The notes: a model not told the origin generated them from the sequence alone. 64,000 nucleotides of DNA from Streptomyces fodineus (GCF_001735805.1 NZ_CP017248.1:5518001-5582000), one strand, 5' to 3'; shown: positions 34,974-44,446, counted from the stretch's first letter. Program-made: numbers and translations.

Positions 34974-36560
34974 TCAGCCCTTGCTGACAGCCGCAAGGAT
35001 CTCGGGCAGCCGTGCCGCTGTCCTCGGAGCCGCCAAGCGCAGGCCCGCAAGGGTCAGGCCTGCGCCGTACGCCGCCCCCACCGGCAGCAGCACCCACCGC
35101 CAGTCCGCCCCGTCCGCGCTCACGTGGAGCCAGATGGTGAGGGCGAGGACGGGGGAGCACAGGAGGGCCGCCGACACCATGCCGCCGAAGATCGAGATCC
35201 AGGCGAGTCCTGCCTGGCCCGGGGCGACGTTCTTGTGGCCCTCCTGGGGGATGGAGTAGGGGAAGCGGGCCGAGGTCCAGGCGCCGGTCGCCAGCATCGC
35301 ACCGAGGAGTGCGAAGGACAGGCCCAGCACCTCCGGCAGCCGGGACCAGGCGCCCAGCAGGGCCGTGGTCACCGTGGTCACGAGCGCCGCGTACGGCAGG
35401 GTGATCAGCAGCAGGGCCAGGGCGCGGCCGCGCAGCTCGGCGTAGGCGTCCCGGGGCGAGGAGATGGTCATGGCCACCATCCAGAACGCGGAGGTGTCCT
35501 GCCCGAACTGGTTGTACATCTGGATGCCGAGCATCCCGGCGGCGAAGCACGCGAAGTAGATCGACCCGGTGCCCTGCAGCGCGTTGAACACCGGCACGAT
35601 CAGCCCGATCGCCAGCGAGGTCACCCAGGCGGCCTTGGTCTTCGGATCCCGCCAGATGTAGCGCAGGCTGCGCTCCATGACCGTTCCCGTGCGGTCCTGC
35701 GGCAGCAGCCGGGCGAGTCCGCCGGCCGAGCGGCTGCGGTCCCCGGCGTCGACGGGCTGCAGCGTGGACTGGTCGGGCGCGGTCATCAGCCGGGTGAGGC
35801 TGCGGGCCCACGCGACGATCACGAGCATCAACCCGGCCGCCGTCAGCGCGAGTTGGGCGACCGCGATGCCGTACGACCCCTCGCTCGCCGCGCGCACCGC
35901 CGCCACGGCCGACGCCGGCGGCACCCAGGACAGCACGTCCGCGACCGGCTGCAGCCGCCCGAGCCCGGCCGAACCCAGCTGCCGCGCGCCGAAGTTGACC
36001 AGCTGTGCCCCGACCGCGATCACCAGCCCGCTCAGCACGGCCAGATCGCGGCCCTTCCTGCTGCTCAGCAGCCGTACGTTGGCCGTGGCGACGGCCCGCG
36101 CCAGCGCCACGCAGAACAGCAGGGCGAGGACGACGGCGAGGACCGCCACGACGGCGCCCGCCGCCCCGTGCGCGACGGCCAGCGCGCAGCCCGCCAGCAC
36201 CAGCAGCGTGAACAGCGGGCCGGTGCCGACCAGGGAGGCCGCGAGCAGCGCCCGGACCAGCGGCCGGGGCCGCAGCGGGAGCATCACCAGCCGGGTCGCG
36301 TCCAGCGTCTCGTCGCCGGTCGGGAAGAACAGCGGCAGCACCGCCCAGCCCAGCGCCAGAACGGCCGTACCCGGTACGGCGATCGTGTCGGCGTGCGTGT
36401 GCCCGCGCAGCAGAAGCAGACCGAGCAGCTGGGACAGCGCGAACAGCACCGCGAGGACGGCCGACACGACGAACGCGGCCCGCCGGCCGCCGGACTGCCG
36501 CAGCCCGCCCCGCAGCAGCGACAGTTTCAGCCGTACGACGGTGGAGGTGAGGCTCGTCAT
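34974..36560 (-). CDS. ABC transporter permease, large multi-pass
   Basis: A 528-residue integral membrane protein with about 12 hydrophobic segments in two halves joined by a cytoplasmic loop near residues 260-310 (LMTAPDQSTLQPVDAGDRS, VMERSLRYIWRDPKTKAAWV). It has no recognised solute-binding domain and is of the exporter type seen next to ABC-2 ATPases. ATG overlaps the ATPase stop (ATGA), so the two are coupled. Substrate unknown. The frame upstream of 36560 is a shadow of the ATPase gene. Confidence 0.85.
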   Translation of the reverse strand: MTSLTSTVVRLKLSLLRGGLRQSGGRRAAFVVSAVLAVLFALSQLLGLLLLRGHTHADTIAVPGTAVLALGWAVLPLFFPTGDETLDATRLVMLPLRPRPLVRALLAASLVGTGPLFTLLVLAGCALAVAHGAAGAVVAVLAVVLALLFCVALARAVATANVRLLSSRKGRDLAVLSGLVIAVGAQLVNFGARQLGSAGLGRLQPVADVLSWVPPASAVAAVRAASEGSYGIAVAQLALTAAGLMLVIVAWARSLTRLMTAPDQSTLQPVDAGDRSRSAGGLARLLPQDRTGTVMERSLRYIWRDPKTKAAWVTSLAIGLIVPVFNALQGTGSIYFACFAAGMLGIQMYNQFGQDTSAFWMVAMTISSPRDAYAELRGRALALLLITLPYAALVTTVTTALLGAWSRLPEVLGLSFALLGAMLATGAWTSARFPYSIPQEGHKNVAPGQAGLAWISIFGGMVSAALLCSPVLALTIWLHVSADGADWRWVLLPVGAAYGAGLTLAGLRLAAPRTAARLPEILAAVSKG

Positions 36561-37333
36561 CGGGCCGCCCCGCCGCCCAGCCAGTCCAGATCGGACCCGG
36601 TGTCCCGGCCGCTCGCCCCGACCAGCTCCAGGAACGCCGTCTGCAGGGTCGGATGTGTGCCGCGTACCTCTGCCAGCGCTCCGGTGGCGCGGATCCGTCC
36701 CGCCGCCATCACCGCCACCCAGTCGCACAGCGACTCGACCAGCTCCATGACGTGGGAGGAGAAGACGACGGTGGCGCCGGAGGCCGTGTACCGCTCCAGG
36801 ACGCCCCGGATGGTCTGCGCGGACACCGGGTCGACGCCTTCGAACGGCTCGTCCAGGAAGAGGACCTCGGGGTTGTGCAGGAGCGCGGCGGCGAGCCCGA
36901 TCTTCTTGCGCATGCCGGTGGAGTAGTCGACGACGAGCTTGTGCTGGGCCCCGGCCAGGTCGAGGACGTCCAGCAGCTGTGCGGCCCGTTTGTCGACCTC
37001 GGCGCCGGGCAGCCCGCGCAGCCGCCCCGAGTACCCGAGCAGCTCCCGGCCCGACAGCCGCTCGAACAGCCGCAGTCCCTCGGGAAGGACGCCGATCCTC
37101 GCTTTGACGGCCACGGGATCGCGCCACACGTCCTGACCGACGACCTCGACGGTGCCGTCATCGGGTCGCAGCAACCCGGTCACCATGGACAGGGTGGTGG
37201 TCTTCCCGGCCCCGTTCGGCCCGACCAGCCCGATGAACTTACCGGCGGGCAGCTCCAGATCGATCCCGCCGACGGCGACCTGCTGCCCGAACTGTTTCCA
37301 GAGTCCACGCACGCGTACTGCGACTTCGGTCAT
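36557..37333 (-). CDS. ABC transporter ATP-binding protein
   Basis: A 258-residue ATPase. Walker A is GPNGAGKTTTLSM near residue 38, the signature is STGMRKKIGLAAALLHNPE near 138, Walker B is VLFLDEPFEGVDPVSA near 158, and the H-loop is VVFSSHVMELVESLCD near 190. It drives the multi-pass permease encoded directly downstream with a 4-base overlap. The pair resembles bacitracin/lantibiotic or CcmA-like exporters; no regulator is adjacent. Confidence 0.92.
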   Translation of the reverse strand: MTEVAVRVRGLWKQFGQQVAVGGIDLELPAGKFIGLVGPNGAGKTTTLSMVTGLLRPDDGTVEVVGQDVWRDPVAVKARIGVLPEGLRLFERLSGRELLGYSGRLRGLPGAEVDKRAAQLLDVLDLAGAQHKLVVDYSTGMRKKIGLAAALLHNPEVLFLDEPFEGVDPVSAQTIRGVLERYTASGATVVFSSHVMELVESLCDWVAVMAAGRIRATGALAEVRGTHPTLQTAFLELVGASGRDTGSDLDWLGGGAAR

Positions 37334-37367
37334 GCATGCACAGTACGGGGCGCGGCGTACCGCGCGG

Positions 37368-38033
37368 TTACCGGTCCCTACCGCACGCGTAGGCCAGTGG
37401 CGAGATCAACTCCTCGGCATCCGGCAACCACCGATTGGCCGGCGTGGGCCGGCAGGCCCACTGCACGGCGCCCCGGGACCCGAACCGCGTCGGAGGAGCA
37501 GCCACGTACGCCCCCTCGCCCAGCGCCACCAGGTCAAGGGACGACAGCGCCCACCCGAGCTTGCGCACCAGATCCGGCACCTTCGCGGAGCCGCCCGGCA
37601 GCACGAAGAACTGCATCCGCCGGTCAGGAGCGAGCGTGACCGGCCCCAAGGTCAACTCCATCCGCTCCATACGGGCGAGCGCCAGAAACCCCGCACTCTC
37701 CGGGACGGACAACGCGTCGAACGTCCGCCCCGTGGGCAACAGGATCGACGCCGTGGGCTGCTTCTGCCACATCCGGCGTGCGACGGTCGCGCTGCCGGTC
37801 GCCTGCGTGGGCCAGTCGGGGCGCGTGGGATGCGCCCCCGGCGCAGGGCAGGAGGCGTCGCCGCAGGAGCAGCGCTGCCTTCCGTCGACCGCTTCCAGCC
37901 AGGTGCCCGGGAACACGTCCCAGTGCCGTTCCTCGGCGTAGCGTACGGCGGCCTCCAGCAGCGATTCCCCGCGCTGCTGCGGAATCTGACCGGCAATCTG
38001 AGTGTTTGCGGCGCCCGCGATCGTCTCTTCCAC
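37368..38033 (-). CDS. bifunctional primase/polymerase N-terminal-domain-like protein
   Basis: A 221-residue protein matching the chromosomal Streptomyces proteins annotated as bifunctional DNA primase/polymerase. The N-terminus has SLLEAAVRYAEERHWDVFPGTWLE, then a Cys cluster CSCGDASCPAPGAHPTRPDWPTQAT, typical of Prim-Pol N-terminal (AEP) domains. The catalytic Asp triad is not obvious and no helicase domain is present, so it is probably a degenerate, regulatory or structural relative. GTG 38033 gives the family's N-terminus; 38057 is a longer option. It faces an NsdA-like regulator. Confidence 0.75.
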   Translation of the reverse strand: MEETIAGAANTQIAGQIPQQRGESLLEAAVRYAEERHWDVFPGTWLEAVDGRQRCSCGDASCPAPGAHPTRPDWPTQATGSATVARRMWQKQPTASILLPTGRTFDALSVPESAGFLALARMERMELTLGPVTLAPDRRMQFFVLPGGSAKVPDLVRKLGWALSSLDLVALGEGAYVAAPPTRFGSRGAVQWACRPTPANRWLPDAEELISPLAYACGRDR

Positions 38034-38219
38034 GCCCCACTCAACTCTCCCATCCACCTGGAGTTACGGCTGTAGCGCGCGCGGGGGAGGAGCATCGATT
38101 CCGCAATCGGGGCGCATGGGTGCACGAGTGGGGGCGCGCGGGGGAAGCGGGGCGTGGGGTGGGTAGCCAGGGGTGGGATTGCCAACCGTCTTACCCCGGC
38201 AAACCGCATATGTCGCGCA

Positions 38220-38234
38220 TTGACGGTATGTCAA
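38220..38234. promoter_or_regulatory. TTGAC-GGTAT-GTCAA palindrome before the NsdA-like gene
   Basis: Perfect 5-5-5 palindrome in the divergent promoter region, extended by AT (ATTGAC...GTCAAAT). It lies 64 bases before the regulator's ATG and may be an operator for either gene. Confidence 0.4.
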
Positions 38235-38297
38235 ATGGGCAGTGATCTTCCTGTCCTGATCGTCTGCTCCAGGGGATCGCACAACAGGGGGTTGCAC

Positions 38298-39683
38298 ATG
38301 GCCGCACGGCCTCTCGTGGCGAGGCAGCCGAACGAACGGCTGCAGGCACTCATCCAGGAAGCGGGGTGCTCGAACGCCGGGCTGGCCCGGCGGGTCAACA
38401 TGTGCGGCGCCGAGCACGGGCTCGACCTGCGCTACGACAAGACGTCCGTGGCCCGCTGGCTGCGTGGACAGCAGCCACGGGGCCGAGCTCCGGCGATCAT
38501 CGCGGAGGCGCTCGGGCGCAAGCTCGGCCGTACGGTCACGATCGACGAGATCGGCATGGCCAACGGCAAGAACCTCGCCTCGGGGGTCGGTCTCCAGTTC
38601 TCGCCGACGGTACTGGGGGCCATCGAGCAGGTCTGCGAGCTGTGGCGCAGCGACGTGGGACGGCGGGACTTCCTGTCCGGCTCCTCCGTCGCCGCCTCCG
38701 CGCTGGTCGAGCCCAGCCGCGACTGGCTGATCTCGGCGCCGGACGCCCAGGTGGCCCGGCAGGCGGGCCCGCGGGTGGGCCAGGCCGACGTGGCGGCCGT
38801 ACGGTCCATGACGCAGGCGCTGACCGAGCTGGACCACCAGTTCGGCAGCGGGCATGTGCGCCCGGTGGTCGTGCACTACCTCAACAGCGTCGTCTCCGGG
38901 CTGATCGCGGGCTCGTACCGGGAGACGGTGGGGCGGGAACTGTTCGCGGCGGTCGCCCGGTTGACCGAGCTCGCCGGGTACATGGCCGTGGACACCGGTC
39001 AACCGGGGCTGGCCCAGCGGTACTACATCCAGTCGCTGCGGCTCGCGCAGGCCTCCGGGGACCGCGGATACGGCGGTTACGTCCTCGCCGCGTCCATGAG
39101 CCACCTCGCCGCCCAGCTCGGAAACCCGCGCGAGATCGCCCAGTTGGCGCGGGCGGCGCAGGAGGGGGCGCGGGGGCACGCGACCCCGCGCGTGGAGGCC
39201 ATGTTCCACGCGGCCGAGGCACGCGGGCACGCCCTGCTCGGCGACGTACGCGCGGCGCAGGCGTCCACCGGGCGCGCGGTGACGGCGATGGAGCAGGCGG
39301 ACGACTCCTCCGGCGACGACCCGGTGTGGATCCGGCACTTCGACGAGGCGTATCTGGCCGACGAGTTGGCGCACTGCGCCCGCGATCTCGGGCAGTCCGA
39401 GCAGGCCGCCCGGTACGCCGAGCAGTCGCTGGCCGGGCATCCCGAGTCCCGGGCCCGCCGGCGCGCCATCGGCTATGTGCTGCTCGCCACGGCCCAGGTG
39501 CAGCAGCGGGAGATCGAACAGGCCTGCAGTACCGGCCTGAAGGCGGTGGAGCTGCTGGAGACGCTCCGCTCCAACCGGGGCGCCGAGTATCTGGAGGATC
39601 TCCAGCAGCGCCTGGAACCCTTCCGGGAGGAGGCGGTGGTACGGGAGTTCGGGGCGCGCCTCGATCTCCAGCAGGCCGCGTGA
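38298..39683 (+). CDS. NsdA-like XRE/TPR-type regulatory protein
   Basis: A 461-residue protein. The N-terminus has PNERLQALIQEAGCSNAGLARRVN, VARWLRGQQPRGRAPAIIAEALGR, an atypical helix-turn-helix. The rest is helical, with tetratricopeptide-like pairs (LAQRYYIQSLRLAQASGDRGYGGYVLAASMSHLA, EARGHALLGDVRAAQASTGRAV, ARYAEQSLAGHP). This architecture is shared with NsdA, which represses differentiation and antibiotic production in S. coelicolor. ATG follows AGGGGG at 7 bases. It is divergent from the primase-like gene, and I recall a similar pair around nsdA itself. Probably a paralogue. Confidence 0.75.
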   Translation: MAARPLVARQPNERLQALIQEAGCSNAGLARRVNMCGAEHGLDLRYDKTSVARWLRGQQPRGRAPAIIAEALGRKLGRTVTIDEIGMANGKNLASGVGLQFSPTVLGAIEQVCELWRSDVGRRDFLSGSSVAASALVEPSRDWLISAPDAQVARQAGPRVGQADVAAVRSMTQALTELDHQFGSGHVRPVVVHYLNSVVSGLIAGSYRETVGRELFAAVARLTELAGYMAVDTGQPGLAQRYYIQSLRLAQASGDRGYGGYVLAASMSHLAAQLGNPREIAQLARAAQEGARGHATPRVEAMFHAAEARGHALLGDVRAAQASTGRAVTAMEQADDSSGDDPVWIRHFDEAYLADELAHCARDLGQSEQAARYAEQSLAGHPESRARRRAIGYVLLATAQVQQREIEQACSTGLKAVELLETLRSNRGAEYLEDLQQRLEPFREEAVVREFGARLDLQQAA

Positions 39684-39893
39684 ACGCCGGCCCCGCGGCC
39701 GGGTGAACGCGCGGCGAACGGCATCCGGAGGTGCCAAGGGCGCGGCAGGATGCCATATAGCAGCGCCCCGCGGGACGGTTTTGTTACGGCTGTCACAGGG
39801 AAAAAGATCGCGCCCTGAGCTGCATGGCACCCGGCTCGGGGGACCCGGTAGCGTGAGCCCGATTCACAAGGTCCCCCATTAGTAGGAGTCCCG

Positions 39894-41510
39894 GTGACGC
39901 AGAGTGGACAGGGCGAGGAGCCCTCGGCGCGGCCCGCGCGCGAAGGCATCGTGCTGCCCTCCGACGGAGGCGAGCCCTTGCTGCCGGGCATGTCCGGTGC
40001 GCCCGCCCCCGCCGCCCCGGCAGGCGGGCAGGCCTGGGGCGGCTCGTGGGGGCCCGAGCAGCAGGCGCCCCGGCCGGACCAGGGCTGGCCCCCCGCGGCG
40101 GCCCAGCAGTGGCACACCGAGGACGCCCCGCACCAGCAGCCGCCCGCCGCGAACCCCGGCCCGCTGCCGCCGGAGGGCGCCCCGGCTCCGTCGTACGGCG
40201 GCGGCTACGACGCCGGTCGGCAGCCGGGATACGGCACGGCACCCGAGCCGTACCACCAGCGGCACCAGCAGCCTCAGCAGTACCCGCAGCAGCCGGCCGG
40301 CGCCGCGCCGCTTCCGCCGGCCGTGCCGGACGCGTACCCGGCCGCGGGCGCCCCGCTGCCCCCGGCGGCCGACGGCGCCGGCCCGCACATACCGCCCCTC
40401 CCGCCCGGCCCGGCCGGCGAGGGCGCGACGCAGTACATCCCGCCGGTGCAGGCGGCCCGGGCCGACGGCGCCACGCAGTACATCCCGCCGGTCCCGGCCG
40501 CCCCCGCCGACGAGGGCGCGACCCAGTACATCCCGCCGGTGGCGTCCGGCGCGCTGCCGCCCGAGACGAGCGGCGAGGAGACCCGCTACCTCGGCCAGAC
40601 GCCCCGGCAGCAGCCCGCGCCCGCCCCGTCCGACGCGGAGGCCACGCAGTTCATCCCGCCGTACGCCGCACAGGCACAGCAACCCTCGGACGGCTTCGAC
40701 CACCTCTTCCGCGGTGGCCCGGCGGGCGGTGACGGCCCGGCCGGCTCCACCCAGCAGCTGCCGAAGATCCAGCAGCAGGACGCCTACCCCGGCGCGCCGC
40801 GGCCGTCGTACAACGCGCAGCAGCCCTCCTACGGCACGCGCCAGCCGTCGTACGAACCCGCGCACGACGACGGGCCCCGGACCCGCTCGCGGGTGCCGCT
40901 GATCGCCGCGATCGGGGTCGGCATCGTCGTCATCGGCGTGGGCGTGGGCGCGCTGCTCAGCGGCGGGGGTGGCAGTGACCCGGGCAACGACGGCAAGACG
41001 GTCGCGGCCACGTCCGCGGCCCCCGGCCAGGGCTCCGGGGCGGCGGGCGCCGACCCGGCCCGGCAGCAGGCGGTCGAACTGGACAAGCTGCTCGCCGACA
41101 GCGGCAGCAGCCGCGCCTCGGTGATCAAGGCGGTGGCCGACGTCAAGGGGTGCGACAACCTCGACCAGGCCGGCTCCGACCTGCGCGACGCGGCCAGGCA
41201 GCGAGGCGACCTGGTCACCCGGCTGGGCAAGCTGTCGGTCGACAAGCTGCCGGCCAACGGCGAGCTCACCGCCGCGCTGACCCGTGCCTGGCAGGCGTCC
41301 GCCTCGGCCGACAACCACTACGCGGCCTGGGCCGACCAGGCCAAGAACCACAAGGTGTGCCGCAAGGGCCACGCCCGCCCCACGGGCGAGACCCAGGCCG
41401 GCAACCGGGCGAGCGGCACCGCCAGCGCGCAGAAGGTGAAGGCGGCGGCGCTGTGGAACGCGATCGCGCAGAAGTACGGCCTGACCAAGCGCGAGCCCAC
41501 CCAGCTGTGA
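39894..41510 (+). CDS. Pro/Gln-rich single-pass membrane protein with TQYIPP repeats
   Basis: A 538-residue protein in three parts. Residues 1-320 are cytoplasmic, disordered and rich in Pro, Gln, Ala and Gly, with GATQYIPPV in three near-identical copies (about 180-220) and one related EATQFIPPY. A transmembrane helix follows near 335-355 (VPLIAAIGVGIVVIGVGVGALL). The outer domain of about 175 residues has two Cys (VKGCDNLDQ, HKVCRKGH). This plan is seen in Streptomyces kinase-regulated envelope proteins; the T-Q-x-I motifs could be phosphorylated. GTG start after AGGAG. Function unknown. Confidence 0.82.
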   Translation: MTQSGQGEEPSARPAREGIVLPSDGGEPLLPGMSGAPAPAAPAGGQAWGGSWGPEQQAPRPDQGWPPAAAQQWHTEDAPHQQPPAANPGPLPPEGAPAPSYGGGYDAGRQPGYGTAPEPYHQRHQQPQQYPQQPAGAAPLPPAVPDAYPAAGAPLPPAADGAGPHIPPLPPGPAGEGATQYIPPVQAARADGATQYIPPVPAAPADEGATQYIPPVASGALPPETSGEETRYLGQTPRQQPAPAPSDAEATQFIPPYAAQAQQPSDGFDHLFRGGPAGGDGPAGSTQQLPKIQQQDAYPGAPRPSYNAQQPSYGTRQPSYEPAHDDGPRTRSRVPLIAAIGVGIVVIGVGVGALLSGGGGSDPGNDGKTVAATSAAPGQGSGAAGADPARQQAVELDKLLADSGSSRASVIKAVADVKGCDNLDQAGSDLRDAARQRGDLVTRLGKLSVDKLPANGELTAALTRAWQASASADNHYAAWADQAKNHKVCRKGHARPTGETQAGNRASGTASAQKVKAAALWNAIAQKYGLTKREPTQL

Positions 41511-41537
41511 CGGGCCCGGGGGACGCGCCGGCGGGCA

Positions 41538-42860
41538 TCACTGCACGTCGGCGCTCTCCAGCGTCTGGGTCATGTCGGTGGTCCCGTTGAGGCCGCCGAC
41601 GCCCCTGCGGGCCGCGACCAGCTTGCCGTCCTGGACGACCTGGAGGGTGACGTCGGCGTTCACCATCCGCGGGAAGCCGACCGAGGCGAGCTTGCCCGAG
41701 TAGGGCCAGCGCAGGGGCGGGGTGAGGCCGCCGGTGGAGACCTGCAGGCCGCCGTCGAGGGTGTGCCGCACGCTGTCCGCGGTCACGTCGCCACTGCCGA
41801 TCTTGTCCAGGACGGCCTTCAGCACGGTGTAGGCGATCCAGGTGGTCTGCACTCCGGCGTCCGCGGGGTCGATGCGGTTGTCGCCGAAGGCCTCCTCGTT
41901 GATCACCTTCTTCATCTGGTCCCAGCGCGCGTCGGACGCCGGCGGATACCAGCCGGTGATGTACGCCCCCTCGTACGGCCCAGACGCCCCGCCCGTGGCG
42001 TTGATCACGGTCTGGTCGACGCTGCCGAGCACGGTCCCGAGCCGTACCGCGGGGAAGTTCTCGCGGGCCCGCCGGAAGGAGTCCATGAAGGTGTCGGTGT
42101 GGTCCCCGAGCGCGGGGACCACGCAGCCCTTCTTCGTCGCGCCCGTGGTGGCGCTGCGCAGGGCCCGGTCGGCCTGGTCGACGTACTCGGTGGAGTCCTC
42201 CGCGGCGAGCTGGTCGTCCGCCTTCGCGTGCCCGCCCGCCTTCAGCCCGGAGCCGAGCAGCACGGGCAGCTCGTCGCCGGCGATCGTGTCGGGGCGGACC
42301 AGGGAGATGTTGCCGCAGGTGGAGAGGGCCTTGCCGAGACCGGCCAGCAGCGCGGGCTGCCCGCCGTTGACCGGGTACGACAGCTGGCCGGTGAACTCGT
42401 CGTTGGTGACGCCGTAGCCGCCGATGTAGGGGATGCCGGCGCCTTCCAGCGGGGCGGAGTAGGAGTCGGTGAACTGGCTGTAGGAGCCGACCACCGCGAC
42501 CACGTTCTCGTCGGCCGCGTACCGGGCGCACTTGGCGGCGCCCACGCTGTCGTTGTGGTCGTTGCAGGTCAGGACCTTGAGCTTGCGGCCGTTGACACCG
42601 CCGTGCGCGTTGATCCACTTGGCGTAGGCGTAGGCCATCGCGGGCATGCCGGGCTTGTTGGTGGTGCCGGTGTCCTGCGGGGCCCAGGTCATCACCTTGA
42701 TCGGGTCATCCCCGGAGCCCCCCGTGGCACCGGGGATGACGCCGCATCCGGCGGTGAGCGACGCACAGAGGGCCACGGCGCCGGCGGTCAGCGCGGTGGC
42801 TCTGCCGGGGCGGAGGGGCGAATGGAGGAAGGTACGAAAAGTGCGTCGCCTACCGGTCAT
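41538..42860 (-). CDS. ABC-type amino-acid/amide substrate-binding lipoprotein
   Basis: A 440-residue periplasmic-binding-type protein of the LivJ/Peripla_BP_6 fold. The N-terminus is a lipoprotein signal with lipobox LTAGC near residue 37, so it is membrane-tethered outside the cell. Fold landmarks are PAMAYAYAKWINAHGGVNGRKLKV, VVAVVGSYSQFTDSYSAPLEGAGIPYIGG, and AYITGWYPPASDARW. The ligand may be an amino acid, urea or aromatic acid. No permease or ATPase is adjacent, so it is an orphan binding protein. ATG 42860 is used; a GTG six bases upstream sits better relative to GAGGG. Confidence 0.85.
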   Translation of the reverse strand: MTGRRRTFRTFLHSPLRPGRATALTAGAVALCASLTAGCGVIPGATGGSGDDPIKVMTWAPQDTGTTNKPGMPAMAYAYAKWINAHGGVNGRKLKVLTCNDHNDSVGAAKCARYAADENVVAVVGSYSQFTDSYSAPLEGAGIPYIGGYGVTNDEFTGQLSYPVNGGQPALLAGLGKALSTCGNISLVRPDTIAGDELPVLLGSGLKAGGHAKADDQLAAEDSTEYVDQADRALRSATTGATKKGCVVPALGDHTDTFMDSFRRARENFPAVRLGTVLGSVDQTVINATGGASGPYEGAYITGWYPPASDARWDQMKKVINEEAFGDNRIDPADAGVQTTWIAYTVLKAVLDKIGSGDVTADSVRHTLDGGLQVSTGGLTPPLRWPYSGKLASVGFPRMVNADVTLQVVQDGKLVAARRGVGGLNGTTDMTQTLESADVQ

Positions 42861-42977
42861 GTGCACGCACGATTCCCTCACACGACGAACCGGCGAGTGA
42901 CCCTGAGTCAACGAATGGTGACATCGAGGTGAATTGCAGGGGCTGGTGAGACGGATGTGACAGGGAACGTACGATCG

Positions 42978-43478
42978 ATGACCGTGCAAGGTTCGGAGAA
43001 CTCTTCCCGTCGTGGCCGTCGCTCCTCCACCATGGGCGGCATGCCCCTAAGCGACATGCCGTGGTGGCGCTGGCGCAGCAATGTGCGCTCGGCGCTGCAC
43101 ATGCTCTCCGACCCGGTGTTCCAGCGGGACGTCTGGCTGGCCGGCGTGGACGGCTACGGCGACGTCACCGACGCCGTCTACCGGCTGGTGGAGGACACCT
43201 GGCTGGACAACTGGTCCGCGGAGAAATACGTCGGCACGATATTCCGCGACTCGCAGGAGGCGGCGCTCGTGGACACCGCCGTACTGCGGGTGCTGCGGAT
43301 CGTGCACCAGGTCGGCCCGGACGCGCCGGTCGCCGCGTACCTCGACCACCAGGGGTGGCCGGACGCGGTGCGGGCGGCGCGGGACGCGCACGTCCGCCTC
43401 GCGGCGAGCGACGGCGACGACCCCGACACGCCGCCGCAGAGTCTGGAAGTGCTGCGGATCATGACCAGGTCCGCGTAG
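42978..43478 (+). CDS. SCO4402 family conserved protein
   Basis: A 166-residue soluble protein that I recognise as the Streptomyces SCO4402 family from MPWWRWRSNVRSALHMLSDPVFQRDVWLAGVDGYGDVTDAVYRLVEDTWLDNWSAEKYV. No known domain or catalytic motif is evident; the fold is likely all-helical. It stands between the divergent binding protein and purU, the conserved core order. Start uncertain: 42957 (GTG) and 43032 (Met within GGMPLSDMP) are alternatives. Confidence 0.8.
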   Translation: MTVQGSENSSRRGRRSSTMGGMPLSDMPWWRWRSNVRSALHMLSDPVFQRDVWLAGVDGYGDVTDAVYRLVEDTWLDNWSAEKYVGTIFRDSQEAALVDTAVLRVLRIVHQVGPDAPVAAYLDHQGWPDAVRAARDAHVRLAASDGDDPDTPPQSLEVLRIMTRSA

Positions 43479-43524
43479 CGGACGACAGCGCCGGGGGCGG
43501 CCCGGACATGAGAACCTGTGGTGC

Positions 43525-44406
43525 ATGAACGAGCAGTCCGAGGCCGCCGCCGCACCGGCCGACCAGTACGTCCTCACCCTCTCCTGCCCCGACAAGCAGG
43601 GCATCGTGCACGCCGTGTCGAGCTATCTCTTCATGACCGGCTGCAACATCGAGGACAGCCAGCAGTTCGGCGACCACGACACGGGTCTGTTCTTCATGCG
43701 CGTCCACTTCTCGGCCGAGCCGCCGGTGACGGTGGAGAAGCTGCGGGCGAGCTTCGCCGCGATCGGTGACTCCTTCCACATGGACTGGCAGATCAACCGG
43801 GCCGACGCGAGGATGCGGATCCTGCTGATGGTCAGCAAGTTCGGGCACTGCCTGAACGACCTGCTGTTCCGGGCCCGGATCGGTGCGCTGCCGGTGGAGA
43901 TCGTCGGCGTGGTCTCGAACCACACCGACTTCGAGGAGCTGGTGGGCTCCTACAACATTCCCTTCCACCACATTCCGGTCACGAAGGACACGAAGGCCGA
44001 ATCCGAGGCGAAGCTGCTGGGGATCGTGCGCGAGGAGGGCGTCGAACTGGTCGTCCTCGCCCGCTATATGCAGGTCCTCTCGGACGACCTGTGCAAGCAG
44101 CTCAGCGGCCGGATCATCAACATTCACCACTCCTTCCTGCCGAGCTTCAAGGGCGCGAAGCCGTATCACCAGGCGCACGCCCGGGGGGTCAAGCTGATCG
44201 GGGCGACCGCGCACTATGTGACCGCCGACCTGGACGAGGGGCCGATCATCGAGCAGGAGGTCGAGCGGGTCGGGCACGATGTGACGCCGGATCAGCTGGT
44301 GGCGATCGGCCGTGACGTGGAGTGCCAGGCGCTGGCCCGGGCGGTGAAGTGGCATGCGGAGCGGCGCATTCTGCTCAATGGCCGACGTACGGTGGTGTTC
44401 GCCTAG
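43525..44406 (+). CDS. purU: formyltetrahydrofolate deformylase
   Basis: A 293-residue enzyme that hydrolyses 10-formyl-THF to formate and THF, balancing one-carbon pools and supplying formate for purine synthesis. The N-terminal ACT domain (residues 10-90, VLTLSCPDKQGIVHAVSSYLF) is followed by the formyltransferase-type catalytic domain. The catalytic Asn-His-Asp set lies in RIINIHHSFLPSFKGAKPYHQAHARGVKLIGATAHYVTADLDEGPIIEQ near residues 190-240. Length is normal. It is followed by a convergent anti-sigma gene 40 bases later. Confidence 0.95.
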   Translation: MNEQSEAAAAPADQYVLTLSCPDKQGIVHAVSSYLFMTGCNIEDSQQFGDHDTGLFFMRVHFSAEPPVTVEKLRASFAAIGDSFHMDWQINRADARMRILLMVSKFGHCLNDLLFRARIGALPVEIVGVVSNHTDFEELVGSYNIPFHHIPVTKDTKAESEAKLLGIVREEGVELVVLARYMQVLSDDLCKQLSGRIINIHHSFLPSFKGAKPYHQAHARGVKLIGATAHYVTADLDEGPIIEQEVERVGHDVTPDQLVAIGRDVECQALARAVKWHAERRILLNGRRTVVFA

Positions 44407-44446
44407 GAGCCCCGGGGGCTCGCCGCAACCCACCCCAACAGTCGGC

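Noticed and set aside
34902..36926. 674-residue plus-strand frame over the ABC genes
   Set aside because: Gln/Gly/Arg-rich shadow of the permease on the other strand.
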